Source: Asanoa hainanensis
GTDB taxonomy: Bacteria > Actinomycetota > Actinomycetes > Mycobacteriales > Micromonosporaceae
Reading direction: 5' to 3'
Length of the DNA stretch: 64,000 bases
Assembly (NCBI RefSeq): GCF_900188485.1
Contig: NZ_FZPH01000004.1
Coordinates: 347,542 to 411,541, forward strand
This document shows, in pieces, positions 48,791 to 57,200 of the stretch (within the stretch, counting starts at the first letter, position 1; every line of letters starts with the position of its first letter). The position numbers and the translations under genes were made by a program. Under the pieces are notes generated by a model. The model was not told the DNA's origin. It did no database searches and saw nothing but the letters and a program-made list of their open reading frames with translations.

Positions 48791-50344
48791 TCAGACCTTG
48801 CCGACCCCGGCCCCGGCGGTCACGAGCGCTTTGACCGCCGAAGCGTCATCGAGGGTGTACGCGTAGTACGCGCTGGGTTCCTGCACGCTGCCGGAGCACA
48901 CCGCCGCACCGGACTCGCCGGCGAAGACGTTGCCGCGGGAGACACAGCGCCCGCGCGGGCCGGCGTACGAGTTGGTCACCGGTTCCTCGACGTTCTCGAA
49001 GTAGTTGCCTTCCACCACACAGCCGGCGTCGGCCTGGCACGCCACCCCGGTGTCGGTGTTGTAGAAGAAGTAGTTGTTGTAGACGTGCACCGGCTCGCCG
49101 AACCGGACGCGCGGGTTGCGCTGCGGCGTCGCGTCGAACCAGTTGTGGTGATAGCTCACCTTCAGCCGGCCGACGTCCTGCGCGCCGTTGCTGTCGTCGT
49201 GCCCGAGCAGCATGTTCTTCGTGTGGTGGTGGGTGTGGTTCCACGACACGGTCACATAGGACGATCCCCGCTTGATGTCGATCAGCCCGTCGTAGCCCTG
49301 CGCCAGGTCGTTGTGGTCGATCCAGACGTGGTGCGCGAACATCTGCACGTTGATCGAGTCGTCGCTGGCGCCGCGGAACGACAGGTTCTGGACGATCACG
49401 TTGTGCACGGCGTCGGCGGGCGGCGAGGTGATGTCGGAGACCGGGCCGCCGATGTTGAGGCCGCCGCCGGTGATGCCCGCGGTGCTGCCGACCCCGACGA
49501 TCGACTTGTCGCTGGCCACGTCGTACATGCCGGCCGGCAGGGTGATCGTGCCGCTGACGCAGATGGTTACCGGGCCCGAGCGGGCGATCGCGCCGAGCAG
49601 CTCGGCGGCCGTGTCGACCGCGACCGTAGGCCCGCCGGCGCCGCCGGTCGTGCCCGTGGCGAAGCCGCTCGCGGTGCCGCTGACCCGGCAGGTGCCGGTG
49701 GGCGGCGGGTCCGTCGGCGGCGGGGTGGTCGGGTCCGGGTCGGGCGCGGCACCCGTATCGACGGAGACGTTGTCGAACGTGGCGCTGGCGTAGGACGCGA
49801 CCAGCCCGATCCGGCCGGAGCCGAACGTGCCGTCGGTCGCGCTCACCACGGTGGCGCCGTTCACGGATCCGCTGAGCGCTCCGCCGGCGACCCGCAGGCC
49901 CAACGTGTACGTGGTGCCCGGGGTCACGCCGACCACGGCCGTACCGAGCGCGGTGACGCCGCCGCCGGAGACCCGCTGGAGCTGGGCCGAGCCGCCGCCG
50001 GTGAGCACCAGGGCGTAGTAGTTGGTCGAGGTCTGGACCCGGGCGGCCACGCCGACGGACCGCCCGCTGGCGCCGAACGCGATCGGGGTGACCCGCGCGC
50101 TGACCGTGTAGTCCGTCCACGAGGTGCTGCCGGCGAGCGCCTTAGCGGCGGCGCCCGTGCTCGACTGGCGATAGGCCCCGCCCACCACCGACCAGCTCCC
50201 GCCCGACTTCGACCAGCCGTCGGCGTTGCCGTCGTCGAAGGTGTCGCTGAACAGGGTCGCGGCGTGGGCCAGGTTCATGCCGACCACGCTGAGCGGCAGG
50301 GCCAGCACGGCCGCCGCGGCGAGGACGCTCAGGCGTCTTCTCAT
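48791..50344 (-). CDS. Secreted pectate lyase PL1 with N-terminal LamG-like domain (copy 5)
   Basis: A 517-residue protein. Signal peptide to about residue 28 ('MNLAHA'), LamG-like domain, linker 'DPDPTTPPPTDPPPTGT', then a PL1 domain with 'HHVWIDHNDL', 'SYVTVSWNHTHHHTKNML' and 'QRNPRVRFGEPVHVYNNYFF'. Extra cysteines ('GTCRVSG', 'VTICVSG', 'GVACQADAGCVVEG', 'GRCVSRG') suggest two or more disulfides. ATG 50344 overlaps the stop of copy 6 (ATGA) and has GGGAGG upstream; the frame open to 50434 is inside copy 6. Confidence 0.93.
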   Translation of the reverse strand: MRRRLSVLAAAAVLALPLSVVGMNLAHAATLFSDTFDDGNADGWSKSGGSWSVVGGAYRQSSTGAAAKALAGSTSWTDYTVSARVTPIAFGASGRSVGVAARVQTSTNYYALVLTGGGSAQLQRVSGGGVTALGTAVVGVTPGTTYTLGLRVAGGALSGSVNGATVVSATDGTFGSGRIGLVASYASATFDNVSVDTGAAPDPDPTTPPPTDPPPTGTCRVSGTASGFATGTTGGAGGPTVAVDTAAELLGAIARSGPVTICVSGTITLPAGMYDVASDKSIVGVGSTAGITGGGLNIGGPVSDITSPPADAVHNVIVQNLSFRGASDDSINVQMFAHHVWIDHNDLAQGYDGLIDIKRGSSYVTVSWNHTHHHTKNMLLGHDDSNGAQDVGRLKVSYHHNWFDATPQRNPRVRFGEPVHVYNNYFFYNTDTGVACQADAGCVVEGNYFENVEEPVTNSYAGPRGRCVSRGNVFAGESGAAVCSGSVQEPSAYYAYTLDDASAVKALVTAGAGVGKV

Positions 50345-51648
50345 CGGATCCTCCCAGCGCCCGCGCATAGTTCGACCACGAGTGCGGCGGCCGGTGCGGG
50401 GAGCACGTGGCCGGCGCGCAGGGTGGGCGTCCAACCGGCGTCGGTTGCGATGTCGGGGTCGTGGGTCGCGTTGTACTCGGCGAGCAGGTTGACGGGCCGG
50501 GGCAGGGACCGGCCAGACCGCGCCCAGGTGCCCTTCTCGGTGAGCACCGTGCCGCCCCAGTCGAAGACGAACGAGTCCTGCGGCACGGTCGCGCCAAACG
50601 CGACGTAGTTGTTCTCGGCGTAGATGGCCGACTGCACGCCGACGCCCCAGCTGTACTCGTACGGGTCCTCGACCGGCACGCGGTAGAGGTTGTTGTAGAC
50701 GTCGACCTGGCCGAACCGGACGCGCGGCGCGCGCTGGACGCTGCCCTCGAACTCGTTGTGGTGCACGGTCACCTTGAGCGCGCCCACGTCGGCGCCCGGG
50801 GTGTTGGTCGAGCCGATCAGCATCGTCTTGTCGTGGTTGGTGAACCGGTTGTAGGACACCGTCACGTAGTTGCTGCCGTTGGTGATGTCGACCTGCCCGT
50901 CGTGCACCTGGTACGGCCGGCCGAAGTGCAGCGGCTGCGCCGAGTCCGGGTTGTCGGCGTCGGTGAACGTGTTGTGGTCGACCCAGACGTGGTTCGAGTT
51001 CCGGACCCAGATGTTGTCGTACGCCGCGTTCCAGTTGCCGGTCGCGCCGTCGGTCGGCGACCAGACCGGGAAGCAGTCGCGGCTGTCCTCGTGGGTGATG
51101 TTCCGGATGATCACGTTGGAGCTGCCGTCGAGCCGCAGGAAGACCCCGTTGAGCCGGGCGTTGCCCAGCCCGACGATGGTCTTGTTGGAGCCGACGTTGA
51201 CCCGCACCCGGGCGCTCTGGTTGGCGGCCGAGCGCGCTCGCGCCTCCTCCAGTGGACCACTCGGCGCGACGCGGCCCCAGACCGCCGGGTCATAGGTGCT
51301 CAAAAAAGCGTCCAACGTGTACGCCGGATCGGCGAACTGAGCGCAGGAAAGCGGGGCGCCGGTGGCGTCGGCATTGCCGTTGATGATGCCGCGAACGATG
51401 ACGATCGCCGGTGTCGTGCCGGCCACGGCGGCAGCGAGCTCGTCGCGCGTGTCGACCTGGAAGACGTTTTCCGGTGTGGCCGCGGCACCGCCGGTGGTGC
51501 CGGCACCCTCGGCCGCCCAACCGTCGCCGGCGGGCAGAACCTGCCTGGCCAGTCGCTCGCTCAGCGGAGTCGACGCCGCCGCGGCGGGCGCCGCGACGGC
51601 GATCACCAGCACGCCGGCCACGCTGGCGGCGAGACCTCGAAATCGCAT
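50341..51648 (-). CDS. Secreted pectate lyase PL1, single domain (copy 6, first in array)
   Basis: A 435-residue protein. A signal peptide ending near 'APAAAAS' is followed directly by the PL1 domain, with no LamG-like module. Motifs are 'NHVWVDHNTFTDAD', 'NYVTVSYNRFTNHDKTMLIG' and 'QRAPRVRFGQVDVYNNLYRV'. The insertion 'DCFPVWSPTDGATGNWNAAY' and 'PDSAQPLHFGRPYQVHDGQV' are typical of the Bacillus/Streptomyces pectate lyase A/C subgroup rather than the other five. ATG 51648 has GGAG 8 bases upstream (GTG 51654 is too close to it). It begins the array downstream of an inverted repeat at 51672-51697. Confidence 0.93.
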   Translation of the reverse strand: MRFRGLAASVAGVLVIAVAAPAAAASTPLSERLARQVLPAGDGWAAEGAGTTGGAAATPENVFQVDTRDELAAAVAGTTPAIVIVRGIINGNADATGAPLSCAQFADPAYTLDAFLSTYDPAVWGRVAPSGPLEEARARSAANQSARVRVNVGSNKTIVGLGNARLNGVFLRLDGSSNVIIRNITHEDSRDCFPVWSPTDGATGNWNAAYDNIWVRNSNHVWVDHNTFTDADNPDSAQPLHFGRPYQVHDGQVDITNGSNYVTVSYNRFTNHDKTMLIGSTNTPGADVGALKVTVHHNEFEGSVQRAPRVRFGQVDVYNNLYRVPVEDPYEYSWGVGVQSAIYAENNYVAFGATVPQDSFVFDWGGTVLTEKGTWARSGRSLPRPVNLLAEYNATHDPDIATDAGWTPTLRAGHVLPAPAAALVVELCAGAGRIR

Positions 51649-51671
51649 TGACACACTCCGATCACAATGCG

Positions 51672-51697
51672 GATACCTATTCTGAAAGATAGGTATC
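51672..51697. promoter_or_regulatory. Inverted repeat upstream of pectate lyase array
   Basis: GATACCTAT (51672-51680) and ATAGGTATC (51689-51697) are perfect 9-base arms with an 8-base spacer, 24 bp before the first lyase start. A single TACCTATT half-site lies further up at about 51790. Probable operator for the array; the regulator is not identified. Confidence 0.62.
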
Positions 51698-51804
51698 GAT
51701 CATTATGAGTGTCAATGCCATCGATGTGCAGTTATGTTGCAGTAAAACGCGGCAACGGCGAATGGCTCGACCGTCGGAACGGCCGAGTAGGCTACCTATT
51801 AGCC

Positions 51805-53028
51805 CTATTTCAGGTGGGCGATTGACCCCGTTGTTTGCATTCGGTTTTCCGTGTGCGGCGGCCTTGCCCAGGCCACCCCGAGCTCCGACGGCAGCGCGAG
51901 CCCTGCGGCCGCCCGGCGGAGCACCGCGTTGATGCCGCGGATCGAGCGGATGCGCCCCGGCCCGGTGCCGAGGTCGGCGACGACGTCGTCGCCGAGCGCC
52001 ACCGGCGCGGGCGCCGCGCCGAGTGCCTCGACCACCGCGGTGAAGCCAACGGTGGCCGACAGTGCGGCCCGCAACGGCACGCCGGCCCGGTCGGCGCGGT
52101 GCGCGAGCAGGTTGTCGAGCAGGTCGACCCGGCCGGGCACCTCGCGCGGCCCGGGGTCACCGGGCAGCATCAGGCGATCGGTCGGGTACTCCAGGGTCGC
52201 GCTCCCCCGCGTGCCGGTGACCGTGACCTCACCGGCGATGAACTCCTCGCCCGCCAACGTGACCGCCACGACCACCGACGGTCCACCCTGGACGGTCAAC
52301 CGCAACACGGCGGTATCGTCACTCTCGATGGCCCGGGTCCGATAACGCTCCACCTCGAGCCGCCCCGGCGGTTCGGCGCCCATTTGCTCTGCCGCCATAT
52401 ACGCATCACGTGTCGGGTCGCTACCGGTGATGCGCATATGGCGGCAGAGCAAAGCCGCGTCGGAGACGGCGAGGGCCTGCATGACCGCGTGGGCGAGCGG
52501 GTTGGTCAACGCGCCGTCGACGCCGCGCCGACCGGCCCAGGGCGACCGCGTGTAGTACGCGTCGTCGCGCTGCCATGCGGCCACCGCGGCGACGCCCGTG
52601 ACCGTGCCCAGCGCTCCGCTGGCGATCACCCCCCGCAGCTCGTCGAGCGCCGCCGAGCCGAGCGCCTGGAAGCCCACCTGGCACGACCGGCCGGCCTCGG
52701 CCAGCGCGGCCGACAGCAGGTCGTGGTCGGCCAACGAGAGCAGCGGTGGCTTCTCCAGCAGTAGGTCGCAGCCGGCCGCCAGGGCGTCCAGCGCGATCGG
52801 CAGGTGGGTGCCCGGCGGCGTGCAGATGATCACCACCTCGGGCCGGGTCGCGGCGAGCAGGTCGCGGTGGTTCGGGAACACCGGCGTGCCCGGCGGCACG
52901 GGCGGGTCGGGATCGACCGGCTTCGGCTCGGCGATGCCCACGAGCGTGAGGTCGGAGCGGGTCGCCAGCCGCCGCCGGTGCCAGCGGCCGTGACCGTTGG
53001 CACCGACCAGCGCGACGCGGGTCGTCAT
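51805..53028 (-). CDS. Gfo/Idh/MocA oxidoreductase, last gene of uronate operon
   Basis: A 407-residue protein. Rossmann start 'RVALVGANGHGRWHRRRLA', 'VVIICTPPGTHLPIALDALA' and the 'LLLEKPPLLSLADHDLL' EKP motif are clear; a C-terminal beta-sheet domain follows with 'GVDGALTNPLAHAVMQALAV'. ATG 53028 overlaps the UxuB stop (ATGA). The coding sequence contains a striking inverted repeat at 52383-52453 encoding part of 'CRHMRITGSDPTRDAYMAAE', which could be an inserted palindrome. The substrate is unknown, presumably a uronate-derived sugar or a lactone. Confidence 0.88.
   Translation of the reverse strand: MTTRVALVGANGHGRWHRRRLATRSDLTLVGIAEPKPVDPDPPVPPGTPVFPNHRDLLAATRPEVVIICTPPGTHLPIALDALAAGCDLLLEKPPLLSLADHDLLSAALAEAGRSCQVGFQALGSAALDELRGVIASGALGTVTGVAAVAAWQRDDAYYTRSPWAGRRGVDGALTNPLAHAVMQALAVSDAALLCRHMRITGSDPTRDAYMAAEQMGAEPPGRLEVERYRTRAIESDDTAVLRLTVQGGPSVVVAVTLAGEEFIAGEVTVTGTRGSATLEYPTDRLMLPGDPGPREVPGRVDLLDNLLAHRADRAGVPLRAALSATVGFTAVVEALGAAPAPVALGDDVVADLGTGPGRIRSIRGINAVLRRAAAGLALPSELGVAWARPPHTENRMQTTGSIAHLK
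52383..52453. repeat. 27-bp inverted repeat inside a coding sequence
   Basis: Arms 52383-52409 and 52427-52453 match at 26 of 27 positions around a 17-base loop. The arms read through CTCTGCCGCCATATACGCAT and its complement. Nothing similar was seen elsewhere in the window. A hairpin of this strength within an open frame is unusual and resembles a small palindromic insertion. Confidence 0.8.
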
Positions 53029-54491
53029 CCCGCACCGGCCAGAGTGGACTCGACGCCGTGCTTGTCGAGCTCCGTCAGCCAGTCGACCACCAGAGTGCGG
53101 ACGACCTCGTCGGCCGCGAGCTCCGCCGGGAAGACCTCGGTCAGGCCGAACAGCGCGCCCGCGAGGCCTTCCGGGCTGTCCGGAGCGGCGGCGACGGCCG
53201 CGTGGATCCGGTCCGCAAGCGGGTCGTCGAGGTGCAGCGCGCGGCCGTCGTCGGCGATGCCGCGCGCGTAGCGCATCCAGGCCGCCACGACCAGCGCCGC
53301 CCAGCGCGGCTCCGCTCCGGCCGCCCGGCGCCCGGCGACCGTCTCCAGCACCCGCTGCGGCAGCTTCTGCGAGCCGTCCATGGCGACCTGCTTGGTGCGG
53401 TGGGCGATCGCCGGGTTGGCGAACCGCGCCAGCGACAGCTCGCCGTAGTCGACGACCGAGACGCCGTCCGGCGGGGTGAAGCTGGGCGCGATGTCCTCGG
53501 CGACGAACCGCCGCATCGCGTCGACCAGACCGGGCATCCGGTGCGCCTCCGCGATGGTCTCCCGCCCGGCCAGCGCACCGAGATAGGCCATGCCCGAGTG
53601 GACGCCGTTGAGCGCCCGCAGCTTGAGCCGCTCCCAGGGGCCGGCGTCGCCGGTGAGCACCGCGCCGGCCGCCTCCCAGGCCGGCCGACCGCCGGGGAAG
53701 TCGTCCTCGATGACCCATTGGCGGTACGGCTCACCGGCCAGCGCCGCCTCGTCGCGCACACCGAGCAGCGCCGCGGCGGCCGCCCGGGTCACCTCCGTCG
53801 ACGCCGGGACGATCCGGTCGACCATCGTGCCGGGGCAGCTCACGTTGGCCCGCAGCCAGGCGTCGTCGTGCCCGGCCATGGCGTACGCGGCGGCCAACAT
53901 GCCCCGCACCCGACGGCCGTTGGAGGAGAAGTTGTCGCAGCTGACCACCGCGATCGGCCCGGCATCGGCGCGCGCCCGGGCGAGCAGTCCGCGGACCAGC
54001 AGCCCGGGCACGGTGGTGGGTGACCCGTCACCGAGCAGGTCGGCGGTCAACGCCGGGTCGTCGAGCAGCTGCCCCGTCGCCGGGTCGAGCTTGTAGCCCT
54101 TCTCGGTGACGCACAGCGTGACCACCCGGATGGCCGGGTCGGCCAGCCGCGCGACCACCCGCTCGGGGTCGGCGGCGGCCACCTGGGCGCCGGCCAGGGC
54201 ACCGATAACCCTGGCCCGGGCACCCTCCGCGGACATCTCGGAGACGCTGTAGAGGTGGTCCTGCTCCTTCAGGGCCGCCACCACGTCGGCCGACCGTGGC
54301 GCCACGCCGAGGATCCCCCAGTCGCCGCCGGCGGCGGCCACGGCCTCCTCGGTGTAGACAGCCTGGTGCGCGCGGAAGAACGCGCCGAGCCCGATGTGCA
54401 CGATGCCGGCGGGCACCGTGCCCGGGCGCAGCAGCGGCCGGCTCTCGATGGGCAGCCGGCGCAGCGTGTCGAGCCCGAGTCGCGGGGTCAT
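53025..54491 (-). CDS. uxuB: Fructuronate reductase / mannitol dehydrogenase family
   Basis: A 488-residue long-chain polyol dehydrogenase. N-terminal 'AGIVHIGLGAFFRAHQAVYT' is the NAD-binding region, 'VVSCDNFSSNGRRVRGML' is typical of the family, and 'ERLKLRALNGVHSGMAYLGA' carries the catalytic Lys and His. It reduces fructuronate (or tagaturonate) to mannonate (or altronate). The operon context beside glucuronate isomerase favours the uronate role over mannitol. ATG 54491 and the stop of the dehydratase overlap by 4 bases. Confidence 0.88.
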   Translation of the reverse strand: MTPRLGLDTLRRLPIESRPLLRPGTVPAGIVHIGLGAFFRAHQAVYTEEAVAAAGGDWGILGVAPRSADVVAALKEQDHLYSVSEMSAEGARARVIGALAGAQVAAADPERVVARLADPAIRVVTLCVTEKGYKLDPATGQLLDDPALTADLLGDGSPTTVPGLLVRGLLARARADAGPIAVVSCDNFSSNGRRVRGMLAAAYAMAGHDDAWLRANVSCPGTMVDRIVPASTEVTRAAAAALLGVRDEAALAGEPYRQWVIEDDFPGGRPAWEAAGAVLTGDAGPWERLKLRALNGVHSGMAYLGALAGRETIAEAHRMPGLVDAMRRFVAEDIAPSFTPPDGVSVVDYGELSLARFANPAIAHRTKQVAMDGSQKLPQRVLETVAGRRAAGAEPRWAALVVAAWMRYARGIADDGRALHLDDPLADRIHAAVAAAPDSPEGLAGALFGLTEVFPAELAADEVVRTLVVDWLTELDKHGVESTLAGAG

Positions 54492-55774
54492 CGCCACACC
54501 GGTCCTTCCGGGAACGAGAACTCGGCCACCGACGACGGTTTCATCGTGGCGCTGTAGCCGGGCTCGGTGGGCAGCAGATACCGGCCGCCGCGGGTGCGCA
54601 CCGGGTCGACGAAGTGCTCGTGCAGGTGGTCGACGTACTCCACCATCCGTCCCTCCAGCGAGGTGCCGACCCGCAGGTAGTCGAAGAAGGCTAGGTGCTG
54701 CACGAGCTCGCAGAGCCCGACGCCGCCCGCGTGCGGGCAGACCGGCACACCGAACCTGGCCGCGAGCAACAGTTCCGCGAGCACCTCGTTGACGCCGCCG
54801 ACCCGGCACGCGTCGATCTGCATGACGCCGATCGCGTCGGCCTGGAGCAGCTGCTTGAAGATCACCCTGTTGGCCGCGACCTCGCCGGTCGCCACCCGCA
54901 CCGGAGCGACCGCACGCTGGATGCGGGCGTGGCCGAGCACGTCGTCGGCGTGCGTCGGCTCCTCGATCCAGTACGGGTCGAACTCGGCGAGCCGGGCCAT
55001 CGCGGCGATCGCCTCGTCGACGTCCCAGACCTGGTTCGCGTCCATCATCAGCAGCGCGTCCGGGCCGATCTCCTCCCGGATGATCCGGGCCCGGCGCACG
55101 TCGTCCTCGAGGTCGCCACCGACCTTCATCTTCATCGCCCGCCAACCCTCGGCGTACGCGGCCCGGGTCAGGTCCCGGACCTTGTCGTCCGGATAGCCGA
55201 GCCAGCCCACCGACGTCGTGTACGACGGGAAGCCGTCGCCGCGCACCTGGGCCAGGCGCTCGGCGTACCCGTGGCGGCCCTTGTCGAGAATGGCGACCGC
55301 GTCGTCGGGCATGAGGGCGTCGGTGATGTGGTGGAAGTCGACGTTGGCGACGAGCTCGTCGGTCGGCATCTCGGCCAGCAACTGCCAGAGGGGCAGGCCG
55401 GCGGCCTTGGCGCGCAGGTCCCAGACCGCGTTGACCACCGCGCCGGTCGCCATGTGGATGACGCCCTTCTCCGGGCCGAGCCAACGCAGCTGCGGGTCGG
55501 CGGTCAGGGAGCGCCAGAACGCCACCGGCTCGGCGGCGATCTCCTCGATCGACCGGTTTTCGACGTGCGGCGCGAGCGCGCGGACCGCCGCGCAGGTCAA
55601 CTCGTTGCCCCGGCCGTTGGTGAACGTGAAGCCGGCACCGACGAGCGGCCCGTCGGTCAGCAGCTCCACATAGGTCGCCGAGTAGTCGCCCCGGTTGATG
55701 GCGTCGGAGCCGTCGCCCGCCGCGGCGGTCGGGAACCGCACGTCGTGCACCTCGACGGCACGGATCGTGGTCAC
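54488..55774 (-). CDS. Enolase-superfamily sugar acid dehydratase, L-fuconate dehydratase type
   Basis: A 428-residue protein with the FucD layout: 'GSDAINRGDYSATYVELLT', 'TFTNGRGNELTCAAVRAL' and 'DFHHITDALMPDDAVAIL'. The barrel carries 'AMKMKVG' (KxK), metal ligands in 'LMMDANQVW', 'YWIEEPT' and 'VATGEV', and the catalytic His in 'VCPHAGGVGL'. FucD enzymes dehydrate L-fuconate and some related aldonates to 2-keto-3-deoxy acids. In this operon it occupies the slot of mannonate/altronate dehydratase (UxuA/UxaA), which I do not find. A GTG start overlaps the UxaC stop. Confidence 0.88.
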   Translation of the reverse strand: MTTIRAVEVHDVRFPTAAAGDGSDAINRGDYSATYVELLTDGPLVGAGFTFTNGRGNELTCAAVRALAPHVENRSIEEIAAEPVAFWRSLTADPQLRWLGPEKGVIHMATGAVVNAVWDLRAKAAGLPLWQLLAEMPTDELVANVDFHHITDALMPDDAVAILDKGRHGYAERLAQVRGDGFPSYTTSVGWLGYPDDKVRDLTRAAYAEGWRAMKMKVGGDLEDDVRRARIIREEIGPDALLMMDANQVWDVDEAIAAMARLAEFDPYWIEEPTHADDVLGHARIQRAVAPVRVATGEVAANRVIFKQLLQADAIGVMQIDACRVGGVNEVLAELLLAARFGVPVCPHAGGVGLCELVQHLAFFDYLRVGTSLEGRMVEYVDHLHEHFVDPVRTRGGRYLLPTEPGYSATMKPSSVAEFSFPEGPVWR

Positions 55775-57186
55775 TTGGCGTCCTCCAACCGGAACACCCG
55801 CTTGGGCAGGCGGTACGCGAGGTCGACGATGGTCTCGGCCGCCTCGTCGAAGGGCAGCCGGTGCTCGGCGACGAGCCGGGCCAGGAAGCCGGCGTCGACG
55901 CGGCGGGACACGTCGTGGCGCACCGGGATCGAACAGAACGCCCGGGTGTCGTCGACGAAGCCCGCCGTGTTGTAGAAGCCGGCGCTCTCGGTGACCGCCT
56001 CGCGGAAGCGACGGAGCACCTCGGGCGAGTCCAGGAACCACCACGGCGCACCCAGGTAGATCGCGGCGTAGCCGCCGGCGATCGGGGCCAGCTCGCGGCT
56101 GAACGTGTACTCGTCGAGGGTGTAGACGACCACCCGGAGCCGCGGGTCGTTGCCGTACGCGTCGAGCAGCGGCGTCAGCGCGTGCAGGTATTCCGTTGCC
56201 TGGGGGAGGTCGCCGCCGACGTCGCGGCCGTGCGTCGCGTGCAGCCACCGGTTGTGGTTGCGCACGGCGCCGGGGTGCAGCTGCATCACCAGACCGTCCT
56301 CGATGGACATCTGGGCGAACTCGAGCAGCATGTGGGCGCGGAAGGTCTCGGCGTCGGCCGCGTCCGCCGCGCCGCGCAGTCCCCGTTCGAACAGCTTTGC
56401 CGCTTCGGCCTGGGTCAGGGAGAGCGTGCGGGCGGTCGGGTGGCCGTGGTCGCTGGAGGTCGCACCGGCGGCGATGAACGCCGCGCGGCGGGACCGCAGC
56501 GCGGCCAGGTAGCCCGGGTAGGTGCCGGTGTCCTCGCCGGCCACCTCGCCGAGCCGGCCGACGCGTTCGGCCCAGCCCTCGAACTCCATGTCGACCACGT
56601 CGTCGGGGCGGAAGGTGGTGACGACGCGGCCGCCCTTACCGCCCCAGCCGTCGGCCGCCAGCTTCGCGTGTGCGGCGAGCTCGTCCAGCGGCGACTCCGT
56701 CGTGGCCAGCACCTCGATGTTGAAGCGCTCGAACAGCGCCCGGGGGCGGAACTCCGGCCGAGCCAGCTTCTCGGCCAGCGCGTCGTACACCTCGTCGGCG
56801 GTCTCCGGCGTCAGCCGGGTGGTGACGCCGAAGACGGTCTCGAACGTGCGCTCCAGCCACAACCGCGACGGCGTGCCGCGGAACAGGTGCCAGTGCTCGG
56901 CGAACAGGCGCCAGATGGCCCGGCCGTCGGTCTCGCTGGGCTCGCCGGTGCGGCTGGGCACGCCGAGCCGGGCCGGCGGGATGCCCTGGCTGAGCAGCAT
57001 CCGGGTCAGGTAGTGGTCCGGCACGATGATCAGCCGGGCGGGGTCGGGGAACGGCTCGTCGTCGGCCAGGACGGCGGGGTCCACATGGCCGTGCGGGGAG
57101 ATCAGCGGCAGGTCGCGGGCGAGCCCGTAGAGCTCGCGGGCGATCGCGCGTTGACCCGGCTCGGCCGGAAACAGCAGGTCGGACAT
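55771..57186 (-). CDS. uxaC: Glucuronate/galacturonate isomerase
   Basis: A 471-residue amidohydrolase-superfamily isomerase. 'LPLISPHGHVDPAVLADDEP' is the N-terminal HxH metal motif; 'FNIEVLATTESPLDELAAH', 'MQLHPGAVRNHNRW', 'EFAQMSIEDGLVMQ' and the C-terminal 'GFVDDTRAFCSIPVRHD' are conserved. It converts D-glucuronate to fructuronate and D-galacturonate to tagaturonate, the first intracellular step after pectin breakdown. ATG 57186 follows the Gfo/Idh/MocA stop by 14 bp. Downstream genes are coupled by 4-base overlaps. Confidence 0.95.
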   Translation of the reverse strand: MSDLLFPAEPGQRAIARELYGLARDLPLISPHGHVDPAVLADDEPFPDPARLIIVPDHYLTRMLLSQGIPPARLGVPSRTGEPSETDGRAIWRLFAEHWHLFRGTPSRLWLERTFETVFGVTTRLTPETADEVYDALAEKLARPEFRPRALFERFNIEVLATTESPLDELAAHAKLAADGWGGKGGRVVTTFRPDDVVDMEFEGWAERVGRLGEVAGEDTGTYPGYLAALRSRRAAFIAAGATSSDHGHPTARTLSLTQAEAAKLFERGLRGAADAADAETFRAHMLLEFAQMSIEDGLVMQLHPGAVRNHNRWLHATHGRDVGGDLPQATEYLHALTPLLDAYGNDPRLRVVVYTLDEYTFSRELAPIAGGYAAIYLGAPWWFLDSPEVLRRFREAVTESAGFYNTAGFVDDTRAFCSIPVRHDVSRRVDAGFLARLVAEHRLPFDEAAETIVDLAYRLPKRVFRLEDAK

Positions 57187-57200
57187 GAACTCCCTCGCGG

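Noticed and set aside
42385..51648. The lyase array as a transposon-mediated amplification
   Set aside because: No insertion sequence, terminal repeats or transposase were seen around the copies; ordinary tandem duplication and divergence explains it.
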